Of a stretch of 64,000 nt of DNA, positions 36,188-44,312 are shown in pieces. How positions within the stretch are numbered: position 1 is the first letter of the stretch; every line of letters starts with the position of its first letter. This DNA is from Streptomyces cathayae (GTDB lineage Bacteria; Actinomycetota; Actinomycetes; Streptomycetales; Streptomycetaceae), in assembly GCF_029760955.1 (NCBI RefSeq), contig NZ_CP121682.1, forward strand, positions 6,776,501 through 6,840,500. Reading direction: 5' to 3'. A program made the position numbers and the translations under genes. Under the pieces are notes generated by a model. That model saw only the letters and a program-made list of their open reading frames with translations, was not told the DNA's origin and did not search any database.

Positions 36188-36739
36188 ATGGCCGGTATGG
36201 CCAAGCCACCGGTACCGCCCCAGCCGCCCGGCCCGCCGGGTGACACGCCGCCCCCGGGCGGCGGCTTCGGACCCCCCTCGTACGGCGGCGCACCTCCGCC
36301 GCCGGACCCCCCTCCGCCCGGCCCGCCTCCGCCTCCCGATCCGCCGCAGGACCCGCCAGGCGACGGGGGCGGATCGGGACGGGGTCCCGGCGGGCGCAGG
36401 AACCTCCTGCTCATCGTGCTCGCGGCGATCGTGGCCGTGGCGGCCGTCTTCGTGGTCGTGCTGATGGCCTCGGGAGGCGACGACGCGCCGGACGAAGAAC
36501 CCACCGGGAGCAGCACGGGCGCCCCCGGCTCGCCCGACCCGTCCCCGGGCGTCCCGTCCGAGCTGCCCAGCGGTCTGGAGAGCCTGCTGCCGTCCGGTTT
36601 CCCCACCGAGCTGCCGTCGGACTTCCCGAGCGAACTGCCCAGCGGTCTGCCGACCGAGCTGCCGAGCGGCGTGCCCAGCAATCTGCCGAGCGGGCTCGAA
36701 TCGCTCCTCCCGCCCCTGGACGAGGCCGGGTTGCGCTGA
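36188..36739 (+). CDS. Pro-rich single-pass membrane protein with ELPSGL repeats
   Basis: 183 residues: Pro/Gly-rich cytoplasmic N-terminus (PPPPDPPPPGPPPPPDPP), one membrane helix (NLLLIVLAAIVAVAAVFVVVLMA, about 70-92), then an exported Ser/Pro/Glu tail built of about eight near-repeats of (S/T)ELPSGL/F. Membrane topology and repeats suggest a wall-spanning or surface-adhesive role, but no domain is recognised. Start ATG at 36188 has GAGG 5 nt upstream; 36197 is an alternative. Confidence 0.65.
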   Translation: MAGMAKPPVPPQPPGPPGDTPPPGGGFGPPSYGGAPPPPDPPPPGPPPPPDPPQDPPGDGGGSGRGPGGRRNLLLIVLAAIVAVAAVFVVVLMASGGDDAPDEEPTGSSTGAPGSPDPSPGVPSELPSGLESLLPSGFPTELPSDFPSELPSGLPTELPSGVPSNLPSGLESLLPPLDEAGLR

Positions 36740-36782
36740 CCCGGGCCAGACACGTACACGGCGTCTTCCGGGTGAGACTGTT

Positions 36783-38132
36783 TCAGGCCGTTCTCCCGGC
36801 GTGGAGCTCCGCCCTCGCCGACGCCAGGGCCGTCGCCGGGTCCTGGGCGGCGCCTCCCGCCGGGACCCAGCGGCCGCGCTCCTTGCGGTACGGCCACCAG
36901 CGGCCGTCGCGTCCCAGCCGCAGCTGGACCGGCGCACCGACGACGGTCCAGCGGTTGGCACGGGTCCGGAACACCGGCCGTTCGCCCTCGTCGCCCTCGG
37001 CCCAGGCCGACTCGAGGGCCGCACGTGCGCGTGCGAGCGCTTCGGCGTCCACCGTCCACTCCTCGTCGAGCACGGCCAGCGCCGCCGTACCACCCTGGCG
37101 CCAGGCCCGTACGGCCACGGCCAGCCCCTCCCGGCCACGCCCCGAACCGGCGGCGAGCCGGTCCGCCACGGCGCGCGCCGGGTCACCGGCGGCCAGCCGC
37201 ACCGCGTCCTGAGCCGCCGTCGGATCCGGCTCCACCGGCTGCCGTTCATGCCCGTCCCGGAGCGCCTCCGCGAGCAGGTGACGGGCCTGCGCGGAGGTCC
37301 GTGCGGCGAGGAACCCCAGGGCGGACGGGTCGATCCCGGCAGGGGGAGGCCCGTCCGTGTCCAGCGACGGAGGCACCCCCGGCGCCGCGGGCAGCGGGGG
37401 AGCGGCGGGCAGCCCCGGCCGGATGCCGCCCGCCGCGAACGCCTCGGCCGCGTCCACGCCCTCCGGGCGGGACCGCTTCTCCGGGTGTGTCCCGGCATGC
37501 GACCGGAGCGCGTCCAGCAGGGCCCGCTCACCGCGCCCCCGCAGCAGGAACAGGACGAACGGGTCCTGGTCCAGCAGCAGGGCCACCTGGTAGCAGAGCG
37601 CCGCCGTGTGACCGCAGTGGTCCCAGGCCCCGCAGTCGCACTCCGGCTCCAGATCGCCCAGGCCCGGCAGCAGTTCGACCCCGGCCGACTCCGCGTCCTC
37701 CACCAGATGCGGCGGCATCTCCCGGTCGAGCAGCGCCGCCACATGTCCGGCCCGTTCGACGGCCATGCCCAGAAAACGGTCCCACTGCTCGTCGGACAGC
37801 TCCTGGAGCAGGACGTCCGCCCGGTGCGCCGTGCGGTCGCGGTCCTGTACGACGGCCGTGATGCGTCCCGGACGCACGGACACCGCGCCGACCGCTCCCG
37901 CGCGGGCGAGCCCGCGCCCCGCCTTCAGCTGCTGGGCGTCCAGGGCCGTGCCCTCCAGCGCCGTCAGCCAGGCCCGGCCCCACCAGGTCTGCGCGAAACC
38001 ACGCCCCCGCGCGGGAGGCAGCGCGGCGAACGTCCGCTCCGTCCCGGCGGCTTCACCGCCGGCCGCATCTCCGTCGGCCTCGTGACCGTCGGCGTCGCGG
38101 TCGTCGGTCTCCGCAGCGTCGTACCGGCTCAT
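36783..38132 (-). CDS. SWIM zinc-finger protein
   Basis: 449 residues. SWIM motif CDCGAWDHCGHTAALCYQVA (C-x-C-x5-C-x-H, about residues 165-176). Acidic N-terminus (DDRDADGHEADGD) and FAQTWWGRAWLTALE are typical of Streptomyces SWIM proteins encoded beside SNF2 helicases. Overlaps the helicase stop by ATGA, so the two are coupled and likely act together on DNA or chromatin-like structures. Exact role unknown. Confidence 0.88.
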   Translation of the reverse strand: MSRYDAAETDDRDADGHEADGDAAGGEAAGTERTFAALPPARGRGFAQTWWGRAWLTALEGTALDAQQLKAGRGLARAGAVGAVSVRPGRITAVVQDRDRTAHRADVLLQELSDEQWDRFLGMAVERAGHVAALLDREMPPHLVEDAESAGVELLPGLGDLEPECDCGAWDHCGHTAALCYQVALLLDQDPFVLFLLRGRGERALLDALRSHAGTHPEKRSRPEGVDAAEAFAAGGIRPGLPAAPPLPAAPGVPPSLDTDGPPPAGIDPSALGFLAARTSAQARHLLAEALRDGHERQPVEPDPTAAQDAVRLAAGDPARAVADRLAAGSGRGREGLAVAVRAWRQGGTAALAVLDEEWTVDAEALARARAALESAWAEGDEGERPVFRTRANRWTVVGAPVQLRLGRDGRWWPYRKERGRWVPAGGAAQDPATALASARAELHAGRTA

Positions 38133-40957
38133 CGTGCTCCCTCTCGCAGTTCCACCAGATCCGCCAGTTCGGCGTCCGTCAGTTCGGTGAGCGCCGCCTC
38201 CCCGGAGCCGAGCACCGCGTCCGCCAGTTCGCGCTTGCGGACCAGCAGTGCGGCGATGCGGTCCTCGATCGTGCCCTCGGCGATCAGCCGGTGCACCTGT
38301 ACCGGCCGGGTCTGGCCGATGCGGTACGCGCGGTCCGTCGCCTGCGCCTCGACGGCGGGGTTCCACCAGCGGTCGTAGTGCACGACGTGCTCGGCACGGG
38401 TGAGGTTCAGGCCCGTGCCCGCGGCCTTCAACGACAGCAGGAAGACCGGGACCTCGCCGTCCTGGAAACGCCGCACCATCGCCTCGCGCCCGGCCACCGG
38501 CGTGCCGCCGTGCAGGAACTGCGACGGCACGCCCCGTGCGGCGAGGTGACGCTCCAGGAGACGGGCCATCCGCACGTACTGCGTGAAGACCAGCACCCCG
38601 GCCCCCTCGGCGAGCACCGTGTCGAGGAGCTCGTCCAGCAACTCCAGCTTCCCGGACCGCCCAGCGAGCACCGGACGGTCCTCCTTGAGGAACTGCGCCG
38701 GGTGGTTGCAGATCTGCTTGAGCCCGGTCAGCAGCTTCACGATCATTCCCCGTCGCGCCATGCTGTCGGTGCCGGAGATCTCGGCGAGGGCCTCCCGCAC
38801 CACGGCCTCGTACAGCCCCGTCTGCTCCTGGGTGAGCGACACCGGATGGTCCGTCTCCGTCTTCGGCGGCAGCTCGGGCGCGATCCCGGGGTCCGACTTG
38901 CGGCGGCGCAGCAGGAACGGCCGCACCAGCCGGGCCAGCCGCTCTGCCGCTGCCGGGTCCTGCCCGCTCTCCACGGCCTCCGCGTACTGCCTGCGGAAGG
39001 TGCCGAGCCGGCCGAGCAGGCCGGGCGTCGCCCAGTCCAGGATGGCCCACAGTTCCGAGAGGTTGTTCTCCACGGGCGTGCCGGTGAGCGCCACGCGCGC
39101 GCGTGCGCCGATGGAGCGCAGCTGCCGGGCCGTCGCCGCGTAGGGGTTCTTCACGTGCTGGGCCTCGTCGGCGACGACCATGGCCCAGTCCACCTCGGCG
39201 AGCCGGGGAGCGTCCAGGCGCATGGTGCCGTACGTGGTGAGGACGAACTCGCCCTCGGCCAGGTCGTCCAGTGAGCGCCGTGCACCGTGGAAGCGGCGTA
39301 CCGGTGTACCGGGCGCGAACCGTTCGATCTCCCGCTGCCAGTTGCCCATCAGGGAGGTCGGGCACACCACGAGGGTGGGTCCGGCGGACACGGGGTCGGA
39401 CTGCCGGTGCAGATGCAGGGCGATCAGGGTGATGGTCTTGCCGAGGCCCATGTCGTCGGCGAGACAGCAGCCCAGGCCCACGGAGGTCATGTGGGCCAGC
39501 CAGTTCAGCCCGCGCCGCTGGTAGTCCCGCAGGGTGGCGGCGAGGGCCGCCGGCTGTGCGACGGGCCGCTGTCCCTCGGGGTCGGCGAGACGGTCCCGCA
39601 GGGCCGCCAGCCAGCCGGTGGGCCGCACCTCGATCCGGTGGCCGTCCACCTCCACCGAGCCGGTCAGGGCGGCCCCGAGCGCGTCGACGGGCCGTACCTC
39701 GTGGTCGTGGCGCGCACGGGCGCGGAGCACCTCCCGAGGGTCGAGCAGCACCCACTGGTCGCGCAGCCGCACGACGGGACGCTTGGTCTCCGCGAGCCGG
39801 TCCAGCTCCGCGCGGGTGAGCTGCCGGTCGCCCAGGGCGAACGACCAGTCGAAGGCGAGCAGTGCGTCGGCCGACAGGAAGGACGGTCCCTGGGAGGCGC
39901 CCGCGACATCGGGCCGCCCGGAGCGCTCGGGGCGCCGCTCGCCGGCAGCGGGACCGATCTCCGCGCGGGTGGTCAGTTCGCGGGTCAGCTCCCTGGGCCA
40001 GTGCACGTCGACGCCCGCGCCGGCGAGCGCCCTGGTGCCCTCTCCGAGGAGCTCGGTGACCTCCTCGTCGGCGAGGTCGACCGCGTCCGGCACGGTCGCC
40101 GACAGCAGGGGGGCGAGCGGGGCCCAGGCGCGGGCGGCGCGGCGGAGCGCGAGCAGCGTGTCCGTCCGGGTGCGCGGTCCGAAGCCGCCGTCTGCGCCGT
40201 CTGCGCCGTTCGCGGGGCCGGCCCACACGTCGGTGGCGTCCGCGACGAGCGCGGGGTCGCTCACACTGTGCACCTGGAGCACCACTCGGAACGTGGCGTT
40301 CGCGCCGTCGTCACCCATGGTGTCGCTGTCCATGGTGTCGCTGTCCATGGTGTCGTCGTCCAGGGGATCCGTGAGCCCCGTCAGGTCCGTGAGGCCGTGC
40401 ACCTCGACGCGCAGGGACAGGCGTACGCCGGCGTCGTGGCCCGCGGCGACGTCGGCGGCCCAGTCGCGCAGTTCGGGCAGGTGCTGCCGCTGCGGTACCG
40501 CGTAGGCGGGGGCGCCGGTGACGAGGGGTGCGGCGGGGGAGCGGGGCAAGGTGTCGGCGACCGCGTCGAGGAAGGCGCGCAGCAGCCGTTCGGGATCGGG
40601 CAGGCGCAGCGGCCCGGGGCCGTCCACCGGCAGGGCGTGTGCCTCGGGCGGCATCGCGGCGGCCAGCCGGCGCACCGCCTCGATGTCCTCCGCGTCCAGC
40701 GGCCCCGTGCGCCAGGCGTCGTGGCCGGCCGGGGACAGTCCCGGCAGCAGCAGTCCGCGCGCCACCAGACCCAGGGCGTGCACGGCGGCAGCGCCCCAGA
40801 ACACGGCGGCAGGGTGCCCTTCGTCGCGTGCCCGTGCCCGGGTGAGGACGGGCAGCGCGGCGCGTACCGGCAGCAGTGCCGCCGGGACGCTCACCGTCTC
40901 CACTCCGGTCTCGCCGGGAACGACGACGGTCAGCTCCTCGACCGACGCCGCGTCCAC
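38129..40957 (-). CDS. SNF2/RapA-family DEAD/DEAH ATPase
   Basis: At least 942 residues. DUF3670-type N-terminal region, then SNF2_N (about 440-700) with LADDMGLGKTITLIALHLH (Walker A), VVADEAQHVKNP (DEAQ box), LTGTPVENNLSELW, and Helicase_C (about 735-880) with LHGGTPVAGREAMVRRF and DRAYRIGQTRPVQVHR. Translocates on double-stranded DNA or remodels protein-DNA complexes. GTG at 40957 lacks a ribosome-binding site, and protein-like sequence continues upstream (CSAVFVPGDPARTGRVAFW) to at least 41101 without any ATG, GTG or TTG; see findings. Short in-frame repeat MDSDT-MDSDT near residue 205. Confidence 0.88.
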   Translation of the reverse strand: MDAASVEELTVVVPGETGVETVSVPAALLPVRAALPVLTRARARDEGHPAAVFWGAAAVHALGLVARGLLLPGLSPAGHDAWRTGPLDAEDIEAVRRLAAAMPPEAHALPVDGPGPLRLPDPERLLRAFLDAVADTLPRSPAAPLVTGAPAYAVPQRQHLPELRDWAADVAAGHDAGVRLSLRVEVHGLTDLTGLTDPLDDDTMDSDTMDSDTMGDDGANATFRVVLQVHSVSDPALVADATDVWAGPANGADGADGGFGPRTRTDTLLALRRAARAWAPLAPLLSATVPDAVDLADEEVTELLGEGTRALAGAGVDVHWPRELTRELTTRAEIGPAAGERRPERSGRPDVAGASQGPSFLSADALLAFDWSFALGDRQLTRAELDRLAETKRPVVRLRDQWVLLDPREVLRARARHDHEVRPVDALGAALTGSVEVDGHRIEVRPTGWLAALRDRLADPEGQRPVAQPAALAATLRDYQRRGLNWLAHMTSVGLGCCLADDMGLGKTITLIALHLHRQSDPVSAGPTLVVCPTSLMGNWQREIERFAPGTPVRRFHGARRSLDDLAEGEFVLTTYGTMRLDAPRLAEVDWAMVVADEAQHVKNPYAATARQLRSIGARARVALTGTPVENNLSELWAILDWATPGLLGRLGTFRRQYAEAVESGQDPAAAERLARLVRPFLLRRRKSDPGIAPELPPKTETDHPVSLTQEQTGLYEAVVREALAEISGTDSMARRGMIVKLLTGLKQICNHPAQFLKEDRPVLAGRSGKLELLDELLDTVLAEGAGVLVFTQYVRMARLLERHLAARGVPSQFLHGGTPVAGREAMVRRFQDGEVPVFLLSLKAAGTGLNLTRAEHVVHYDRWWNPAVEAQATDRAYRIGQTRPVQVHRLIAEGTIEDRIAALLVRKRELADAVLGSGEAALTELTDAELADLVELREGAR

Positions 40958-41165
40958 GGCAGGGGGAGCCGACCCGTCGGGCCGCCAGAAGGCGACCCGG
41001 CCGGTGCGGGCCGGATCACCGGGTACGAATACGGCTGAACAGCGGGTCAGTTCGGCGTACTGAGCGGGAGCGTGCGGCGGGGGAGGCGTCTGCGCGACGA
41101 TGACGGATTCCTTGCTTCATCGATTCATCAAACTTGACTAGCGGCATCGGAGCCGCCGAGAGTAC

Positions 41166-41233
41166 AACACGACCGGGGGTGACCGGGTATGCCTGGGTGG
41201 TGAACCGGGTCACCATGGAGACGCGGTCGTGTT
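41166..41233. repeat. Nested inverted repeat
   Basis: Outer arms AACACGACCG (41166-41175) and CGGTCGTGTT (41224-41233); inner arms GGTGACC (41178-41184) and GGTCACC (41208-41214). It lies upstream of both the SNF2 gene and the small membrane gene at 41434. Confidence 0.7.
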
Positions 41234-41251
41234 CCGTCCCCATGCATCAGT

Positions 41252-41307
41252 GAGTCGCCGAGTCGCCGAGTCACCGAGTCACTGAGCCGGTGAATCGACG
41301 AATCGAC
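41252..41307. repeat. 8-bp tandem repeat array, seven units
   Basis: Consecutive 8-mers: GAGTCGCC, GAGTCGCC, GAGTCACC, GAGTCACT, GAGCCGGT, GAATCGAC, GAATCGAC. Non-coding, in the divergent gap between the SNF2 gene and the gene at 41434. Confidence 0.75.
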
Positions 41308-41433
41308 GGTGGCCCTCAGGGAAGCCTAGGGGGTGAACCTCAGGGGCGTCTCAGGGGCGCGGTCGGAACCGCCGAGGGCGCGGGTCCGTTTTCACGACAG
41401 AGAGCGGCAACGGCCGCGAAGGAGGCGACACTC

Positions 41434-41616
41434 ATGTCGAAGAACGCCAAGATCGCCGCGGGAGGTGTGGCGGCCGGGCTCATCCTGCTCATCTGGCTGC
41501 CCTGGTGGGCGGCGCTCCTGATAGTCCTGGGAGTTCCGGCCGCCGCGTACCTCGCCCTGGACCCTTCACAGCGGAGCCGGCTGCGCCGTGTCTCGCGCAA
41601 GGAGCTGGGCCGCTGA
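41434..41616 (+). CDS. Small membrane protein
   Basis: 60 residues: basic N-terminus (SKNAK), a nearly continuous hydrophobic stretch (GGVAAGLILLIWLPWWAALLIVLGVPAAAYLAL) forming two helices with a Pro-Trp-Trp turn, and a strongly basic tail (QRSRLRRVSRKELGR). AAGGAGG precedes the ATG. Family and function not recognised. Confidence 0.75.
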   Translation: MSKNAKIAAGGVAAGLILLIWLPWWAALLIVLGVPAAAYLALDPSQRSRLRRVSRKELGR

Positions 41617-41654
41617 GACCGGTGGGGCGCGTCCGGCGGGCCGGTGCCGGGTCA

Positions 41655-41682
41655 GGCCCCGGCCCGGCTCGGATCCGGGGCC
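41655..41682. terminator. Hairpin after the small membrane gene
   Basis: GGCCCCGG (41655-41662) and CCGGGGCC (41675-41682) form a perfect 8-bp stem 39 nt after the stop codon. Confidence 0.55.
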
Positions 41683-41805
41683 GACCGTCTCGGGGTCCGC
41701 GGGCGCGACCGCGGCCGCCCGGCGGACCGCCGTGACCCTCACCGGACGTACGGAGCCCGCCACGCACAGTAGAGTCGAAGTCCGGCGGCAGAAGGGGGCG
41801 GCGCG

Positions 41806-42702
41806 GTGAAGCGCTTCGAGCGACTGGAACACATCCGGCGGATGGACCCGTACCGGGACGCCACGGAGATCTACCGCCTCAGCGCGGCGTACGAATTCCC
41901 CTGGGACTTCACCCGGTCGCTCGAACTCGCCCTGTACCGCACGTACGCCGTTCCCCGCATCGGCCGTCTGCTCGCCGAGACCGCGGAGCTCACGGACCGC
42001 TCCCAGCAGCGCTACGACGACACCTCGCTCCTCCTGGACGCCGTCGTCGAGCACGGGTTCGGCAGCGACCGGGGCCGGACCGCGATCCGCCGCATCAACC
42101 GGATGCACCGCAGTTACGACATCCCCAACGACGACATGCGGTACGTCCTGTGCACCTTCGTCGTGATGCCCAAGCGGTGGATCGACGCCTACGGGTGGCG
42201 CAGGATGTCGCGGCACGAGACCGTCGCCGGCGCAGTCCACCACCAGACACTCGGTCGGCACATGGGCATCCAGGACATCCCCGGCTCCTACGAGGAGTTC
42301 GAGAGCTGCCTCGACTCCTACGAGCAGGCCCACTTCGGCTGGGACGAGGGCGCGCGCCGGGTCTCGGACGCCACGCTCGGTCTCATGACCTCCTGGTACC
42401 CGCGCCCGCTCGCCCCGCTGCTGCGCACCGCCACACTCGCCCTGCTCGACGACCCCCTCCTGCGGGCCTTCCGGTACACCCCGCCGAGCGCCGCCACACG
42501 CGTGTGCGTACGCCGCGCGGTGCGGCTGCGCGGCCGCGCGGTCCGGCTGCTGCCGCCCCGGCGCGCCCCGCACTTCGCCCGGCAGAACCGGGAGATCAAG
42601 AGCTATCCGAACGGCTACCGGCTGGAGGACCTGGGCACCCACCCGGTGCCGGGCCTCGGCGGCTGCCCGGTGCGGCACCCGGACACCACGCCCGCCGACT
42701 GA
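41806..42702 (+). CDS. MpaB-family oxygenase (DUF2236)
   Basis: 298 residues. DUF2236/MpaB family, related to latex-clearing and mycophenolic-acid oxygenases, thought to bind heme. Visible: RMDPYRDATEIYRLSAAYEFPWD, YDIPNDDMRYVLCTFVV and WRRMSRHETVAGAVHHQTLGRHMGI with several conserved His. GTG at 41806; a TAGAGT -10 box lies about 30 nt upstream. Substrate unknown. Convergent with the methyltransferase. Confidence 0.8.
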   Translation: MKRFERLEHIRRMDPYRDATEIYRLSAAYEFPWDFTRSLELALYRTYAVPRIGRLLAETAELTDRSQQRYDDTSLLLDAVVEHGFGSDRGRTAIRRINRMHRSYDIPNDDMRYVLCTFVVMPKRWIDAYGWRRMSRHETVAGAVHHQTLGRHMGIQDIPGSYEEFESCLDSYEQAHFGWDEGARRVSDATLGLMTSWYPRPLAPLLRTATLALLDDPLLRAFRYTPPSAATRVCVRRAVRLRGRAVRLLPPRRAPHFARQNREIKSYPNGYRLEDLGTHPVPGLGGCPVRHPDTTPAD

Positions 42703-42723
42703 GCGCCGGGGTGGCCGAAGAGG

Positions 42724-43356
42724 TCAGTCCTCCCGGACGGCCAGCGCCAGGAACCGCGCTTCCTCGTCGGCGTACGACGTCATGCGCCAGCCCGAACCGG
42801 CCAGCAGCGGACGGAGGTTGTGCTCCGCGCGGAGATCGTCCGGTGTGAGCGAGCGGCCCTGGCGGGCGGCGAGCGCGGCCCTCCCGATCGGGTGGAACAA
42901 CGCCAGCGCCCCACCGGGACGCACCACCCGCGCCACCTCACGGAGATTTTCGGCCGGGTGGGGCAGATGCGCGATGAGGCCCGCCGCGAACACGGCGTCG
43001 AGCGCCCCCGAACGCAGGGGCAGTGCGGCGACATCGGTGAGCAGCAGCGTGCCGTCGCCGTCCCGTCCGGCGGCCGCGGCCTCCCGCAGCATGGCCGGCG
43101 TCAGCTCCGCCCCGAGGACCGTTCCCGAGGAGCCCACCGCGGCACGCAGCGGCGGCAGGGCCCGTCCGGTGCCACAGCCCGCGTCGAGCACCCGGTCGCC
43201 CTCACGCAGCCCGAGGTCGGCGACCGCGGCCGCGTAGGCCGGACCGTCGTCGGGGAAACGGCGGTCCCAGCCGGCGGCACGCGCGGTGAAGAACTCCTGG
43301 ACGTGTGTGTGGTCGTGCGTGTGGTCGTCTGCGCGGTCGTCACTCATGTCCCGCAT
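42724..43356 (-). CDS. Class I SAM-dependent methyltransferase
   Basis: 210 residues from ATG 43356. SAM-binding VLDAGCGTGRALPPL (about 55-69), then TPAMLREA, TDVAALPLRSGALDAVFAAGLIAHL and VVRPGGALALFHP, the UbiE/small-molecule type. The N-terminus carries DHTHDHTH from an imperfect tandem repeat. The reading frame continues upstream without a stop into ATG 43479, which has a much better ribosome-binding site (AGGAGCC) but belongs to a flavin-enzyme remnant; a 251-residue chimeric product is possible. Confidence 0.85.
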   Translation of the reverse strand: MRDMSDDRADDHTHDHTHVQEFFTARAAGWDRRFPDDGPAYAAAVADLGLREGDRVLDAGCGTGRALPPLRAAVGSSGTVLGAELTPAMLREAAAAGRDGDGTLLLTDVAALPLRSGALDAVFAAGLIAHLPHPAENLREVARVVRPGGALALFHPIGRAALAARQGRSLTPDDLRAEHNLRPLLAGSGWRMTSYADEEARFLALAVRED

Positions 43357-43390
43357 GATCCCCCACCGGACGGCCCGGACCGCGCCCTCC

Positions 43391-43479
43391 GGCGGTGGAG
43401 AGCTTGCCGGCGCGGATTTCGTGCGGGTTCCGTGCAGGACGAACTCGCGCCACTCCTCGTCGGCCACCTTCCGCCCCAT
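43391..43479 (-). pseudogene. 5' stub of a PPOX/F420-class flavin oxidoreductase gene
   Basis: From ATG 43479 (AGGAGCC in front) the frame reads MGRKVADEEWREFVLHGTRT, the standard start of Streptomyces PPOX-class F420/FMN-dependent enzymes, which continue GKL(S/A)T. Here 11 extra bases (43419-43409) interrupt, after which GKLSTA is readable in another frame (43408-43391) and then similarity ends. The remainder of the gene is missing. Family recognition is from memory. Confidence 0.6.
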
Positions 43480-43636
43480 GGCTCCTAACCTCCTTGTCCG
43501 GCGCCCGGTCGTGGGGAAGGCTGGCCACGGGGATCTCCCTGCCAGGGGATGCACCGCACGGGGGAAGCGAACGGAAAGGCCCACGAACGGAACCACGGGA
43601 ACCATCACGGGGAAGAGCAAGGGGGAGATGCGCGAA

Positions 43637-44050
43637 ATGACGCAACATCAGGGACTCGACTGGCTGCTGGACGACCTGACCAGGCGTGTTGAGCAGGTGC
43701 GGCACGTCTTGGTCCTGTCCAACGACGGACTGGTGACCGGGACGAGCACGGGACTGCGCCGCGAGGACGCGGAGTACTTGGCGGCCGTGTCGTCCGGACT
43801 GCACAGCCTCGCCAAGGGATCCGGACAGCACTTCGGTGCGGGCGGAATGCGCCAGACGATGATCGAGTTCGACGACGCGATGCTCTTCGTCACCGCGGCG
43901 GGCGCCGGCAGCTGCCTGTGCGTGCTCAGCGGGGCCGAGGCCGACGTCGGACGGGTCGCCTACGAGATGACCCTGCTGGTCAACCGGGTCGGAGAACATC
44001 TGGACGTGGACGCCCGCCGACCGGGCTCCAACGGTCTCGCCGGGAACTGA
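43637..44050 (+). CDS. Roadblock/LC7-domain protein (CvnB-like)
   Basis: 137 residues. Roadblock fold: LDWLLDDLTRRVEQVRHVLVLSNDGLVTG, then LAAVSSGLHSLAKGSG and TLLVNRVGEHLDVDARR at the C-terminus. In conservons such proteins act with a CvnA kinase, CvnC (DUF742) and a CvnD GTPase; none of those is adjacent. ATG 43637 has GGGGGAG at 9 nt; ATG 43628 is an alternative start. Confidence 0.88.
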   Translation: MTQHQGLDWLLDDLTRRVEQVRHVLVLSNDGLVTGTSTGLRREDAEYLAAVSSGLHSLAKGSGQHFGAGGMRQTMIEFDDAMLFVTAAGAGSCLCVLSGAEADVGRVAYEMTLLVNRVGEHLDVDARRPGSNGLAGN

Positions 44051-44312
44051 CCCGCACGTTCGTCCACCCCCGCGGGGTTACCCACAGGGCTGTCGCAGAG
44101 AGTGACGGAGTGGATACGGTTCTCTCCGGGTCGGCGTACACCGCGTCGGCCCCGCACATTCCGCGGGGGAGACGAGCATGTCCGCGAACACCGCCACCCA
44201 CACCATCACGACGACCACGCCTGCCACACCCGCCGCGCCCGGCCGGCGCCCGCCGGGCCGGGCGCCGGCACGGAGTCGCGCGACGGGAACCGGCGACCGG
44301 GGGCCCGCTGAC
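44051..44312. other. Gap after the roadblock gene
   Basis: A possible short reading frame starts at 44178 (GGGGGAG in front, Thr/Ala/Pro-rich), but it runs into the convergent thioesterase gene and shows no recognisable protein. No terminator stands out. Confidence 0.35.

Noticed and set aside
35983..36243. 86-codon frame after xylA
   Set aside because: Quickly becomes Arg/Gly/Pro-rich and overlaps the better supported gene at 36188; weak start.
38133..40226. N-terminal extension of the SWIM-protein frame (to 1147 codons)
   Set aside because: Lies inside the SNF2 gene in a different frame; the SWIM protein starts at the ATGA overlap at 38132.
41252..41307. Tandem array considered as a CRISPR
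   Set aside because: 8-bp units without spacers; no cas genes in the window.
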